A stretch of DNA of 64,000 nt, taken from assembly GCA_037892935.1 (NCBI GenBank), contig JAYXKI010000001.1, forward strand, positions 1,984,001-2,048,000, in the 5' to 3' direction. Source of the DNA: Phlebopus portentosus (taxonomy: Eukaryota > Basidiomycota > Agaricomycetes > Boletales > Boletinellaceae). Position numbers and translations under genes: made by a program. Below the pieces are notes generated by a model. It was not told the origin of the DNA, did not search any database, and saw nothing but the letters and a program-made list of their open reading frames with translations. Below are positions 40,784-51,474 of this stretch, in pieces (within the stretch, counting starts at the first letter, position 1; every line of letters begins with the position of its first letter).

Positions 40784-42388
40784 TGTTAGGACCAGTGTTT
40801 TCGGACGAGGTGGTCAGTCCGAGCGTACCGGAACAAGTCCCTGCTTCCTCCTTCTGACAATGTATGATTGGAGAGTAGAGTAGCGAAGGTTAGATGTACT
40901 ACTAAGAAGCGAGCTATAGGCTCAAGCTTGACCCAGCAGTAGAGCAGAGGTTCAATCAAAGGGGTACAGTTATGATTGAAAGTACAAAATAATTTTGCTG
41001 AGGGACAACACCCCGCTCAGCTGGCGCCTTAAATAAAGTTTCTACTGAATACTACCGACTACCAAATACTACCGACCATGCCTCGCCATTGGTCAGGACA
41101 ATGTGTTTCAGCTGGTGTCACTACTACTTTCTTAAGTCTGTAGTACCACTGACAACTCTGGTGGTGCTACCGAAACTCCTGGTTGCACCACCAACTATTT
41201 CCTTCCCTATTAGGCAGGCCCTAATTTCCTTCCGTTCCGAAGAAGCTTTCCCCAGGCTTCTATCGATCTCCATTCCTATCACATGTTAATCCTTAACGCC
41301 AATCCTCCCACGATAGACTTCTTCCCTGTGCCGCGATCTCGCTTCGCCGGCGCTCCGTTACTCCGGCCGAGCTTCTGCCGTTAGTCTTCCATCATGGGGC
41401 TGGCCGTTATCTCGGGATTTGGGATCGGCAAACCTTGCCGATCATCGGAGATTAACCTCGGCGGCTGTGTAAATTTAGCAGACACCCTTCTGTGCCTAGC
41501 CGCGATATCGATGTCGGTGAATTGTAGTCCGGTACCCGACGTTAACCTGTATCTTCTTCCCAGGTGATTCGTCCCGCGCCATTCGTCGACTGTAATAACC
41601 CCTTCTTCCGATCGTTCCCATGCTTCTAGCATTCGATCTGTTGCTTCTTCGATAAGACTTTCGACGTCCGATGGTGCCCTGTAATAGATTGGCCAATCGA
41701 CTTCCACCGCCGTGTTTCGACACAAGGTCTGGTGACGATGCTGATTGATCCAAGCTCTCACGCCAACCTTCAGTGCATAGATATCCCTGTCGCCGAGCCA
41801 TACAGATACCTCGTGATCGTATGCGCTCATTCCGCGGTTCGGCAATGGTTGGTCAAACGTTCGTTCTGAGGGTCCGGGTTTATGCCGAATCTTGACATCG
41901 GCCCCTTCCCTAGTTACTAAGCGCTCCACGAAGTTCTTGAGGAGCCACTCCGAAAGAACCCAACTCCTTTGGTATGCCAAATAGCAGTTTGCACAAACCA
42001 GGCTTTCATGAACAAAGCGTCTGGTTGCACTATGTCGATATCGTCTCTTCTGCAGGAGTTCCACGTATCTTGCGATGTTCCGTTCTTCCATGTCCACGTA
42101 GCTTCGCTCGGGTGGAGGAGTATGTCCAATATGCATTCCAGCTAGTCCTTGCTGTAAATCGTATGGATCCTCCCTTTCGTCGCGTTCGTCCTCGTAATAT
42201 CGTCGATCAGGTTCCTCTTGAATATATTCCACAGCGACCTCCCCAGGTCCTTGCTGTACTAGTGGGCGAGAATCGCCTCCACTATTCTGTCCTTGAAGCC
42301 TTTCGAAATGCTCTTGATTAGGCTGCATAATTCGGTGTGTAAAGCGTCTGATGCCACGCCGCATTGTATATCCACAATTTTCGTAACA
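40784..42388 (-). repeat. element Y 5' LTR
   Basis: 1605 bp; joined on the right to CTCAT and the 3' half of X ORFb. Shares variants with 49870-51474 (R, A, R, S, A at five ORF sites; GTTAGTCTTCC after the ORF). Confidence 0.9.
41381..42364 (-). CDS. LTR-embedded ORF protein, Y 5' LTR copy (327 residues)
   Basis: Intact copy, ATG 42364. Same layout as the X copy: acidic N-terminus, CxxC in LVCANCYLAYQRSW, basic stretch KIRHKPGPSERTF, YDHEVSVWLGDRDIYALK block and end ITASPMMED. The frame happens to be open beyond the LTR into antisense sequence, so longer start points are artefacts of the inversion. Confidence 0.6.
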   Translation of the reverse strand: MRRGIRRFTHRIMQPNQEHFERLQGQNSGGDSRPLVQQGPGEVAVEYIQEEPDRRYYEDERDEREDPYDLQQGLAGMHIGHTPPPERSYVDMEERNIARYVELLQKRRYRHSATRRFVHESLVCANCYLAYQRSWVLSEWLLKNFVERLVTREGADVKIRHKPGPSERTFDQPLPNRGMSAYDHEVSVWLGDRDIYALKVGVRAWINQHRHQTLCRNTAVEVDWPIYYRAPSDVESLIEEATDRMLEAWERSEEGVITVDEWRGTNHLGRRYRLTSGTGLQFTDIDIAARHRRVSAKFTQPPRLISDDRQGLPIPNPEITASPMMED

Positions 42389-42841
42389 CTCATGTGGAAT
42401 GAGCAGGGAGAACTCGTCGAGGGAGCGATTCAACGGCTGGGATGGAATGGCCACTACGTCGAAAGGAACCACATTCAATACCCGCACCAGGACTCGCCGC
42501 CAGGATCGCCTACTCCAAGTGCTCTTGAGCTTGAGGAGAGAGAAGCAAGGCTCCAGGCGGTCAGTGAGTACTCCCCAGACTCTGATTATATCTATGATCC
42601 TATCATTCGTCCTAACAGCTGCCCTATACCATCGGAGTTTCTCAACATACGAGAGGGACCACCGAGGCAGGGGGTAGCGAACATGGCGATGGTAGTTTGG
42701 GTGCGAGGTAACAACGTAGAAGAGCCAACCAGCGAGGATCAAGAGTACTTCGATGCCAATGACGAATGGGAAACAGAAGAGGAAAGCGAGGAACACGAAA
42801 GCGGCGAGGAACGATACGAAGCTCGGGAAGAAAGGAGATAG
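42389..42841 (+). pseudogene. element X ORFb, 3' half, separated by inversion
   Basis: Starts CTCATGTGG at the Y junction and continues the acidic tail of ORFb (NEQGELVEGAIQRLGWNGHY ... EAREERR). The matching 5' half is on the opposite strand at 51475-52933. Confidence 0.8.
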
Positions 42842-43037
42842 GCCCTGGTTTAGAGCTGAAGCTTGCCAGGAGGAAGAAAGACGCCCAAGAACCGACCGGG
42901 GAGGAAGGGTAAGGTGGCTAGTTGGAAAGCGGAGGTGGTACTCGCTGGATAACTTAGCTACTAAACCATGTATTATTGTAATGCGCTGAACGAAGGTGAT
43001 ACTCATAAAAATGTTGGTTGAATTCGTCTAGGTCATT

Positions 43038-44060
43038 ATGTCAAACAAAGATATCATGAAGTATCCCTTGTTTAAGGGAAACCCTTATGAGTCACTTGAG
43101 AACTTCCAGAATCAAATGATCAGCCGGTTGAATGAAAAACATCCGAGCGACCCAGTCAAGAGGGTTAAGATTATTTTGGAATGTCTGCGAGGTCAAGCTC
43201 AGACTTGGGTTAATGGCAAGTGGGCCGTGAACAGAAATCAATTAGTCTCCACCTACAAGCGAGATGCGGATGGCAAGCTTGTTATAGACAAGAAGGGTGG
43301 ATGGGACAGCGAGGACGACCTATGGAACGAATTAGCGCTCAACCACAATGGCATTTTTGGACTTCAAGAAGAAGCCGAGCGGAATATTAGGACAATTTAT
43401 CAGGAACGGGCGCGGGTGAAGCAGTATAACAGGGCCTTTGACGACATTAGGATGAGGCTGCCAAAGCACTACGACCATCAGGCACTGATTTACGAGTACA
43501 AGAGAGGACTCAATCAAACGATCCTAAAGGCCCTGCTTACGAATACAGACCACCCAGAATGGGACCTGAACCAATGGAAGGAGAACGCTAGTAATCTGGA
43601 GGCCAGTCTGATGGCTGCCAAGGTGATAGGCAGCAATAGGAAGTACACCCCTATGTTTAAAGATGGGCAGGCAGTATCGTACACGCCAGTGCCCCCAGAA
43701 GCTCGCCGTCCAGCTGAGTTTCTGGGTGAGCCTATGGACATCGACATGTCTAGGCGCTTTACTAGGGGGTCCCGAGGAGATGCCGGGATATGCTGGGCAT
43801 GCGGCAAGACAGGTCACTTCGCACGGGACTGCAATAATGTAGGGCGAGACACACAGGGAAGCCGTGGACACCGAACCAACTACAAGAGACGGGTGCAGAA
43901 GAGACGATCTGGCAAGACTGGCCGCTTCCTAAAACGCCGGGAAGTTGGGATTAGCAGCGATTCTGAAATGGAGGAACTACTGGACAAGAAAACGAAGTTA
44001 CCAAGGCGTAAGGAACGGGCTTCGTATGCCCTCGAGAAGGATTCCGAGGAGGATTTTTGA
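43038..44060 (+). CDS. gag: element X Gag, intact
   Basis: 340 codons, the same protein as Y Gag in every segment compared, with CCHC CWACGKTGHFARDC and the DSEEDF end. It lies in the inverted block and is cut off from X's own 5' LTR and leader, so it is unlikely to be expressed normally. Confidence 0.93.
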   Translation: MSNKDIMKYPLFKGNPYESLENFQNQMISRLNEKHPSDPVKRVKIILECLRGQAQTWVNGKWAVNRNQLVSTYKRDADGKLVIDKKGGWDSEDDLWNELALNHNGIFGLQEEAERNIRTIYQERARVKQYNRAFDDIRMRLPKHYDHQALIYEYKRGLNQTILKALLTNTDHPEWDLNQWKENASNLEASLMAAKVIGSNRKYTPMFKDGQAVSYTPVPPEARRPAEFLGEPMDIDMSRRFTRGSRGDAGICWACGKTGHFARDCNNVGRDTQGSRGHRTNYKRRVQKRRSGKTGRFLKRREVGISSDSEMEELLDKKTKLPRRKERASYALEKDSEEDF

Positions 44061-47000
44061 AGGGCCGCCAGTCAACATCGGACACTGGCGAGGGCTCGAA
44101 GGACACACAAGAGATAAAGCGCCGATGGACTATTGCTAGACCAAATTCCAACCATCCCACTATACCCATTGACGTCATTCAGGGACAGAAAAAGGTTAAT
44201 CTCTCGGCTATGATTGACTCCGGATCTGCGATCACTACTATTAGCCCCACGGTTGTACAGAGCCTAGGGCTGAGAACAGTGCCTGCAGAAGGTAATTATA
44301 CCATCCGGAATGCCGACGGATCGATTAATCATGGTGGATGGACTCGGAACGTCAGAGCAATAGTGGACACAGGGATTACAAGAGGTTTAATGGACATCGC
44401 AGTGGTGGATACACACGAAGACAAGTTTCTCATAGGAAATGATTGGCTTGAACAGCATAAGCCAACTATCGACTGGACAAAGGGGATTCTTCGCAAAGGC
44501 GGGAAGGAAATTGCATTTAATGGAACGGCACGATTGCGTTCCATACAGCTAGTCCTAGCCCCAAGGAAGCTCCGGAAACGCAGAAGATGGCGAAGAATTC
44601 CAGACTACATTCCACCCGAATGGGATGCCGATGATGAAAAGGAAGAAGCTTGGGAAACTAGGGTCTATTACCACAGCGACATCGAAACAGGACAAGAAAC
44701 CGAGAAGGAAGACATAGAAGAAGAACCTACGATCGTACCACCAGATAAAGGAAAAGAAAAGGAATCAGCAGCACCGCTTGTCACGTTCGAAGAAGTCATG
44801 CACAAGCCGCCAGAACTCTCCTTCGCTAAGCAAGAAGGAAGATGGAAATTCTTTTGGTTCGGGGACAAGTGCCGAATAACGAAGGACGATCAAAACTGGC
44901 ACAACTTTAACAGTCTCGAGGATGCAGATGGTGCAGTATACCGCACCATGGTCAGAGAAATGGACAAGGGCGCCAAACATGATGAACTCCTCGATGAATA
45001 TGGCGGCATGTATATGGCGCGTCTTCAGCTGATAGCGATTCAGGGAGGCCTGGGAACAACGACCTCACCAACAACATCTGAAGACCAAGCAAGAGTGCGG
45101 GAAGAAATACAGGCACAAATGACAATCGACGCAGAAGGATCTGATACGAATAGAAGGAAGAAGCCTAGTGTACCACCTAAAGGAGGAAAGCCCGGACACT
45201 ACGCACCTGATCCTCTCAAGATGCGTCGACAGAAGAGCGGAGGAAGTGGTACGGATTCAAACCCTGTCATAAGGAGTATAAGGGTGGAGTGGACTCCTCC
45301 ATCCGTGCACGAGGGCCACAATGACTCAACCCTGGCAGTGCAAAAGCAGTCGGTAAGCTTCACCACACGAAGCAGAGGTACAAGCAGGAGTACTTCGGGT
45401 CGGGAGCGCCGTGGAACTAAGGCCACGAAGCGTACTAGGTTCGGCCACCTAGCGAAAACTCCTCCTACGAGAAACCGAGGAGTGACTAGACATGAGACGC
45501 CGTTCAAGGGTAGGCTAGTGTCTAGGAAAGTGGTCCACCCCAAAGGGAGGGTAGTCCCACTCAATCGGCACAGGGCCGAAGTTAGTACGCCGCAACCATC
45601 AAGTAGGCTAGCTTCGGGAGCTCAAGTGCGCCCGCGAAGACCACGGTTTAAGGACCAAATGCAGGGCCCTGCTCCGACAGGGAAAACAAACGGTAAAGGT
45701 AACGGGTTCATTTCGAATTATGCCGTGATGGAGCAGGAGCTCTCGCAGGGGCAGAAGAGGCGCCGATGGCGCACACCTGTTGACTCGGTCATGCAGCCGC
45801 CCAAAGTGGAAAGAAAAGTGCTAGAGAGAAGAGCTGGATCTGAGACGGAGTTCAAGGGTATCCTAGGATCGCACAAGCCTGCTACCTTAGGGGAAGCAGA
45901 GGACGCCTCTCGAAGAGGAGAGCCACCCAAACCTCCTCACTGGATCCGCCGCCTAGAGCATCGACAAGTCGCATCATCGGAGAGAACGCCTTCTCAAGTA
46001 CAACAGCATAGCTCAAAAATATGCACAAGAGAAAGCACTCGATGAAAGGATGGCAGGCTCTGCTGGCGACAAATCTCTCGAAGACATTCTTCCAAAACAA
46101 ATATGGGAGTTCAGGGATAGGTTCGACAAGGATGCTGCTAGGCGGCTACCTAAGTCGGGACAATGGGACATGAAGATCGAGCTCCTACCAGGAGCAGAGC
46201 TCCCGAAACCTGGACCGGTATATCCACTCGCTCCTGCTGAAAAGCGAGCGGTAGAAGAATGGATTCGCGAGGACCTGAAGAAGGGATGGATTCGTGTTGT
46301 AGGAAACCGAGTACCAGCTGAAGAAAAGGCGAACACTTGCGCACCAGTATTTGTCATAGCCAAGAAGACAATAGGGAAGGATGGCAAGCCGGAGTATAGG
46401 ATTGTTATCGACTATAGAGGACTGAATGCGGTGGTCATTCCAGACCACCAACCGATGCCTCTATTACATATGCTCCCGGACGACCTTGCACATGCCAAAT
46501 GGTTCTCTACACTGGATCTGCGAAGCGGGTATAACAACATCAGAATACACCCTGGGCATGAGAAGTATGCCGCCTTCAGGACTCATATGGGAGTATACCA
46601 GCCGATGGTAATGCAGTTTGGATTAATGAATGCACCTGCGGTATTCCAACGTGCAATGAACGAGCTCTTTCAGGACATGATTGGGCAGGGCATACTCATT
46701 TATTTGGACGACATTATAGTCTATGCGGAAACGGAACAGGAACATTGGGACCTGTTAGCAGAGGTATTGCGCAGGTTGAGGGAAGCAGACTTCTTCTGCA
46801 AACCAGAGAAGTGCTACTTCGGAAAGAAGGAACTCGATTATTTAGGATTTGTGGTTAACCAGTCGGGCATGCAGATGGATCCCTACAAGGTAAAGGCAGT
46901 TCAAGAATGGCCAGATTTGTCAAGCAAGCGAGACATTCGAAAGTTTATCGGTTTTGCAAACTTCTACCGAAAATTTATTGAAGGTTTCGCCAAGATCGCT

Positions 47001-49348
47001 AGGCCACTAACGGAACTTATGTCCGGCAAGAAGACGTTTACCTGGGGAGAACGACAACAAGAGAGCTTTAGGAAACTTAAAGAAGCTTTTACCACTGCAC
47101 CAATGCTAGTACGACCGGATCATGAGAAGCAATTTGTGCTGGAAACCGACGCGTCAAACTTTGCGATGGGAGCCGTGCTCTCGCAGCTTGGGGACGATGA
47201 AATTTTGCACCCCATTGGATATTGGTCGAACACCTATCGAGACGCCGAGAATAACTATCCAGTAATGGACAAAGAATTACTAGCAATTGTCAAGGCCTTG
47301 AGCAACTGGAGGCACCACTTGGAAGGAGCTAAACATGAGATTCGAGTGGTCAGCGATCAAGCTAACCTTCGATATTTTATGGGAGCTAGGAAGCTAAGTG
47401 GCCGCCAAGCAAGATGGGCGACATTTCTCAGCAGATTTCGATTTCGAATCGAGTATCGACCTGGAACCAAGAATTCACGAGCGGACGCATTATCAAGGAG
47501 GCCAGACTATGAACAGGGCCAAGAGGACCAGCCAGAACAAGTCCTACTTCCTCCGCAATTGTTCAGAACATCGGACTTGCCCATGCGCACAGTACGGGTA
47601 TTTGAGCTTACAGGGGTCCTGAACTGGGAGAGAAGATTCGAGACGCCTATGAACGATCCAAAGAGCCAACAAACGGAACGTTCGAAGAAGGATATTGGTG
47701 GAAGGATGATAAATTGGTTATCCCACCAGATGAAGAAGTTAAGAAGGAAATTGTACGACAGTGCCATGACGCACCGGCATCAGGACACCCGGGGTTACAG
47801 AAGACTATAGACAAACTGGAAAGAAGAGTTTGGTGGCCGAAGATGAGGGAATGGGTCGAAGAATATGTGCGCACATGCGACGTGTGCCAAAGGACGAAAG
47901 CGCGACGAGGAAAGACGCAACCACCGCTACAACCATTGCAGATAGCGACAAAGCCCTACGACGAGATTACCATGGACTATGTCACCGGACTTCCAACGAC
48001 GAGCAAAGGAAACAATGCGATACTAGTGGTGGTAGACAGGTTCTCTAAAATGGGAACTTTTATACCTACTACAGTAAATGCAAACTCGAAGACCACTGCG
48101 GACTTGATGATCAATTATGTCTACAGCAAGGTCGGAACTCCGAAGACAGTAATCAGCGACAGGGGACCTCAATTCGCTAGCCGGTTTACAGAACAGGTGA
48201 ACCAGGCCCTCGGGATTGAAACGAAGCTTAGCACGGCATATCATCCACAAACAGATGGTCAAACAGAGCGAGTAAATCAAGAAATGGAACAGCTGCTACG
48301 TTGCTATTCCAGCTTGCAGCAAGACGATTGGGACGAACATCTACCTATGGCAGAATTCGCCTATAATAGTCGCTCTCACTCTAGTACAGGCAAGACACCA
48401 TTTGAATTGGTGTATGGATTTCAACCGGAATTAGGATTCAAGCTTCCAATCCGAGGAACACAGGACTATGTGGCTATGCGAAAGAAGAATCAGGAAGAAG
48501 CAACAAAGGCGCTGGAGAAGGCACGAGACGCGATGAAGAGATTCGTGGACAGACACCGAGGCCCGATGCCGTCATTCGAAGTTGGCGATAAAGTTATGTT
48601 AGATGGTCGGAATCTAACCTTGCTAGTTCCCACGAGGAAGCTAGGGGATAGAAACCTGGGACCTTATCAAGTTATCGCAAAGCATGGGCTAGTCAACTAC
48701 GAATTGGATCTCCCAAAAGAGTTGAGGATCCACCCGGTGTTCTATGCAGGACTATTGATTCCCTATCGAGAAAGAAAAGATCCGGCACAGAGAACAAGAC
48801 CACCACCAGAAGTTATCGCTGGAGAAACCGAATACGAGGTTGAAGCGATCCGGGACATGAGGAAAAGGCATGGAAAATGGGAGTATCAGGTTAAATGGCT
48901 CGGCTACCCGGAGGAAGAGAATACCTGGGAACCTGTGGAAGGGCTACGCAATGCCCCAGAGAAATTGCAGGAGTATCACGAGAGGAATCGTTGGCCGGAC
49001 ACGATAGATCTTCCCTCTAGAAAGAAGATCGCGGATATTATAGACTCTACACAGAGAGTAATCGACATCAAGAAAGAAGATGATGAGTTCCTGAGGACGG
49101 CACTAGGAGAGTCCGTAGCTCAGAGGGTAATCAAGAGAAGAAGATACCAGAGCAAGACAGGTATCAAGCAGCGGGATTTCGGTTATCCGGAATGGCACAA
49201 GCGTCATTGGAGAGCCGCAAAAAGGCCATTCACTCGAAACAAAGCGCTGCCAGTTCGCAGATGGGATCTGCCAGAAGAAAAAGGGGATCCTTCATACAAG
49301 GATTGGTTTTGGGCTGACTCCTCGGATAGCGAGTACAGCGAGGCTTAG
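44057..49348 (+). pseudogene. pol: element X pol with two single-base frameshifts
   Basis: Nearly identical to Y pol but with an extra C near 45978 (GCATCATCGG against GCATCATGG in Y) and one G missing from a run near 47612-47615 (CAGGGGTCC against CAGGGGGTCC). The frame is therefore split into open pieces 44057-46045, 46050-47810 and 47714-49348. All catalytic motifs (DSGS protease, YLDD RT, DDE integrase, chromodomain) are still encoded in the pieces. The shifts may be true mutations or assembly errors in near-identical repeats. Confidence 0.9.
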
Positions 49349-49546
49349 GAAGGCCTAATCATATTTGACCTGAACAAGTCGTTAAACTATTCCAAGCGTA
49401 CTGGGACGTACCTTGTAAGTTGGGACCGACACTAATCGAGGTCATATTTGACCTGAATAAGTCATTAAACTATTCCTAGCATGCTGGGAAGCATCTAGTA
49501 TGTTGGGAGCCGACACTCAGCGAGGCTTTGAGTTATTGAGCAAGTG

Positions 49547-49684
49547 TCACGTGACCGCCGCCTTTCTCTGAGAACAGGTTGAGCGTCAATCACGTGACTG
49601 CCACCCTCTCATCCAAACAGGAAGTGTTTAAGTCACATGACTGCCGCACTTTTGTTCGAATGGGTTGTGCGTCAGGTCACATGA
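49547..49684 (+). promoter_or_regulatory. array of four TCACRTGA E-box palindromes, element X 3' region
   Basis: TCACGTGA at 49547-49554 and 49590-49597, TCACATGA at 49633-49640 and 49677-49684; period 43-44 bp. Preceded by a two-copy imperfect repeat of about 80 bp beginning ATATTTGACCTGAA. Same array as in Y. The purine tract AAGGGGAGGAA (49859-49869) and the 3' LTR follow. Confidence 0.5.
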
Positions 49685-49869
49685 TCAATAATGAGCGGAG
49701 GACTCTGGATGTACAGTGCTACAGTTATTCCAGACAAGAGGAATGAGACACTAGTACACAAGAAGAGTCTGGTCTAGGAAGCAACAATACGAAACAGCAA
49801 GATTATGGCTACCACAATTAAGGGATCCACACTCTCCTTGCAGTCCGAAGTGGATCTTAAGGGGAGGAA

Positions 49870-51474
49870 TGTTACGAAAATTGTGGATATACAATGCGGC
49901 GTGGCATCAGACGCTTTACACACCGAATTATGCAGCCTAATCAAGAGCATTTCGAAAGGCTTCAAGGACAGAATAGTGGAGGCGATTCTCGCCCACTAGT
50001 ACAGCAAGGACCTGGGGAGGTCGCTGTGGAATATATTCAAGAGGAACCTGATCGACGATATTACGAGGACGAACGCGACGAAAGGGAGGATCCATACGAT
50101 TTACAGCAAGGACTAGCTGGAATGCATATTGGACATACTCCTCCACCCGAGCGAAGCTACGTGGACATGGAAGAACGGAACATCGCAAGATACGTGGAAC
50201 TCCTGCAGAAGAGACGATATCGACATAGTGCAACCAGACGCTTTGTTCATGAAAGCCTGGTTTGTGCAAACTGCTATTTGGCATACCAAAGGAGTTGGGT
50301 TCTTTCGGAGTGGCTCCTCAAGAACTTCATGGAGCGCTTAGTAACTAGGGAAGGGGCCGATGTCAAGATTCGGCATAAACCCGGACCCTCAGAACGAACG
50401 TTTGACCAACCATTGCCGAACCGCGGAATGAGCGCATACGATCACGAGGTATCTGTATGGCTCGGCGACAGGGATATCTATGCACTGAAGGTTGGCGTGA
50501 GAGCTTGGATCAATCAGCATCGTCACCAGACCTTGTGTCGAAACACGGCGGTGGAAGTCGATTGGCCAATCTATTACAGGGCACCATCGGACGTCGAAAG
50601 TCTTATCGAAGAAGCAACAGATCGAATGCTAGAAGCATGGGAACGATCGGAAGAAGGGGTTATTACAGTCGACGAATGGCGCGGGACGAATCACCTGGGA
50701 AGAAGATACAGGTTAACGTCGGGTACCGGACTACAATTCACCGACATCGATATCGCGGCTAGGCACAGAAGGGTGTCTGCTAAATTTACACAGCCGCCGA
50801 GGTTAATCTCCGATGATCGGCAAGGTTTGCCGATCCCAAATCCCGAGATAACGGCCAGCCCCATGATGGAAGACTAACGGCAGAAGCTCGGCCGGAGTAA
50901 CGGAGCGCCGGCGAAGCGAGATCGCGGCACAGGGAAGAAGTCTCTCGTGGGAGGATTGGCGTTAAGGATTAACATGTGATAGGAATGGAGATCGATAGAA
51001 GCCTGGGGAAAGCTTCTTCGGAACGGAAGGAAATTAGGGCCTGCCTAATAGGGAAGGAAATAGTTGGTGGTGCAACCAGGAGTTTCGGTAGCACCACCAG
51101 AGTTGTCAGTGGTACTACAGACTTAAGAAAGTAGTAGTGACACCAGCTGAAACACATTGTCCTGACCAATGGCGAGGCATGGTCGGTAGTATTTGGTAGT
51201 CGGTAGTATTCAGTAGAAACTTTATTTAAGGCGCCAGCTGAGCGGGGTGTTGTCCCTCAGCAAAATTATTTTGTACTTTCAATCATAACTGTACCCCTTT
51301 GATTGAACCTCTGCTCTACTGCTGGGTCAAGCTTGAGCCTATAGCTCGCTTCTTAGTAGTACATCTAACCTTCGCTACTCTACTCTCCAATCATACATTG
51401 TCAGAAGGAGGAAGCAGGGACTTGTTCCGGTACGCTCGGACTGACCACCTCGTCCGAAAACACTGGTCCTAACA
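49870..51474 (+). repeat. element Y 3' LTR
   Basis: 1605 bp, TGTTACGAAAATTG to GGTCCTAACA, followed by ATGAG of X ORFb. TATA-like TTTATTTAAG at 51221-51230 lies about 250 bp before the LTR end, downstream of the LTR ORF. Confidence 0.92.
49894..50877 (+). CDS. LTR-embedded ORF protein, Y 3' LTR copy (327 residues)
   Basis: Intact, ATG at 49894, 25 nt into the LTR, stop at 50877. CxxC at LVCANCYLAYQRSW, conserved YDHEVSVWLGDRDIYALK, NTAVEVDWPIYYRAPSD and GVITVDEWRGTNHLG. Only the position NFMERL differs from the Y 5' copy in the compared protein. In a normal element this 3' copy would be the one placed on genomic RNA, right after the purine tract. Confidence 0.62.
   Translation: MRRGIRRFTHRIMQPNQEHFERLQGQNSGGDSRPLVQQGPGEVAVEYIQEEPDRRYYEDERDEREDPYDLQQGLAGMHIGHTPPPERSYVDMEERNIARYVELLQKRRYRHSATRRFVHESLVCANCYLAYQRSWVLSEWLLKNFMERLVTREGADVKIRHKPGPSERTFDQPLPNRGMSAYDHEVSVWLGDRDIYALKVGVRAWINQHRHQTLCRNTAVEVDWPIYYRAPSDVESLIEEATDRMLEAWERSEEGVITVDEWRGTNHLGRRYRLTSGTGLQFTDIDIAARHRRVSAKFTQPPRLISDDRQGLPIPNPEITASPMMED

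Noticed and set aside
41381..43006. 541-codon open frame covering LTR ORF and sequence beyond it
   Set aside because: The part beyond 42364 is antisense to X ORFb and is joined only because of the inversion; the real start is the ATG at 42364.
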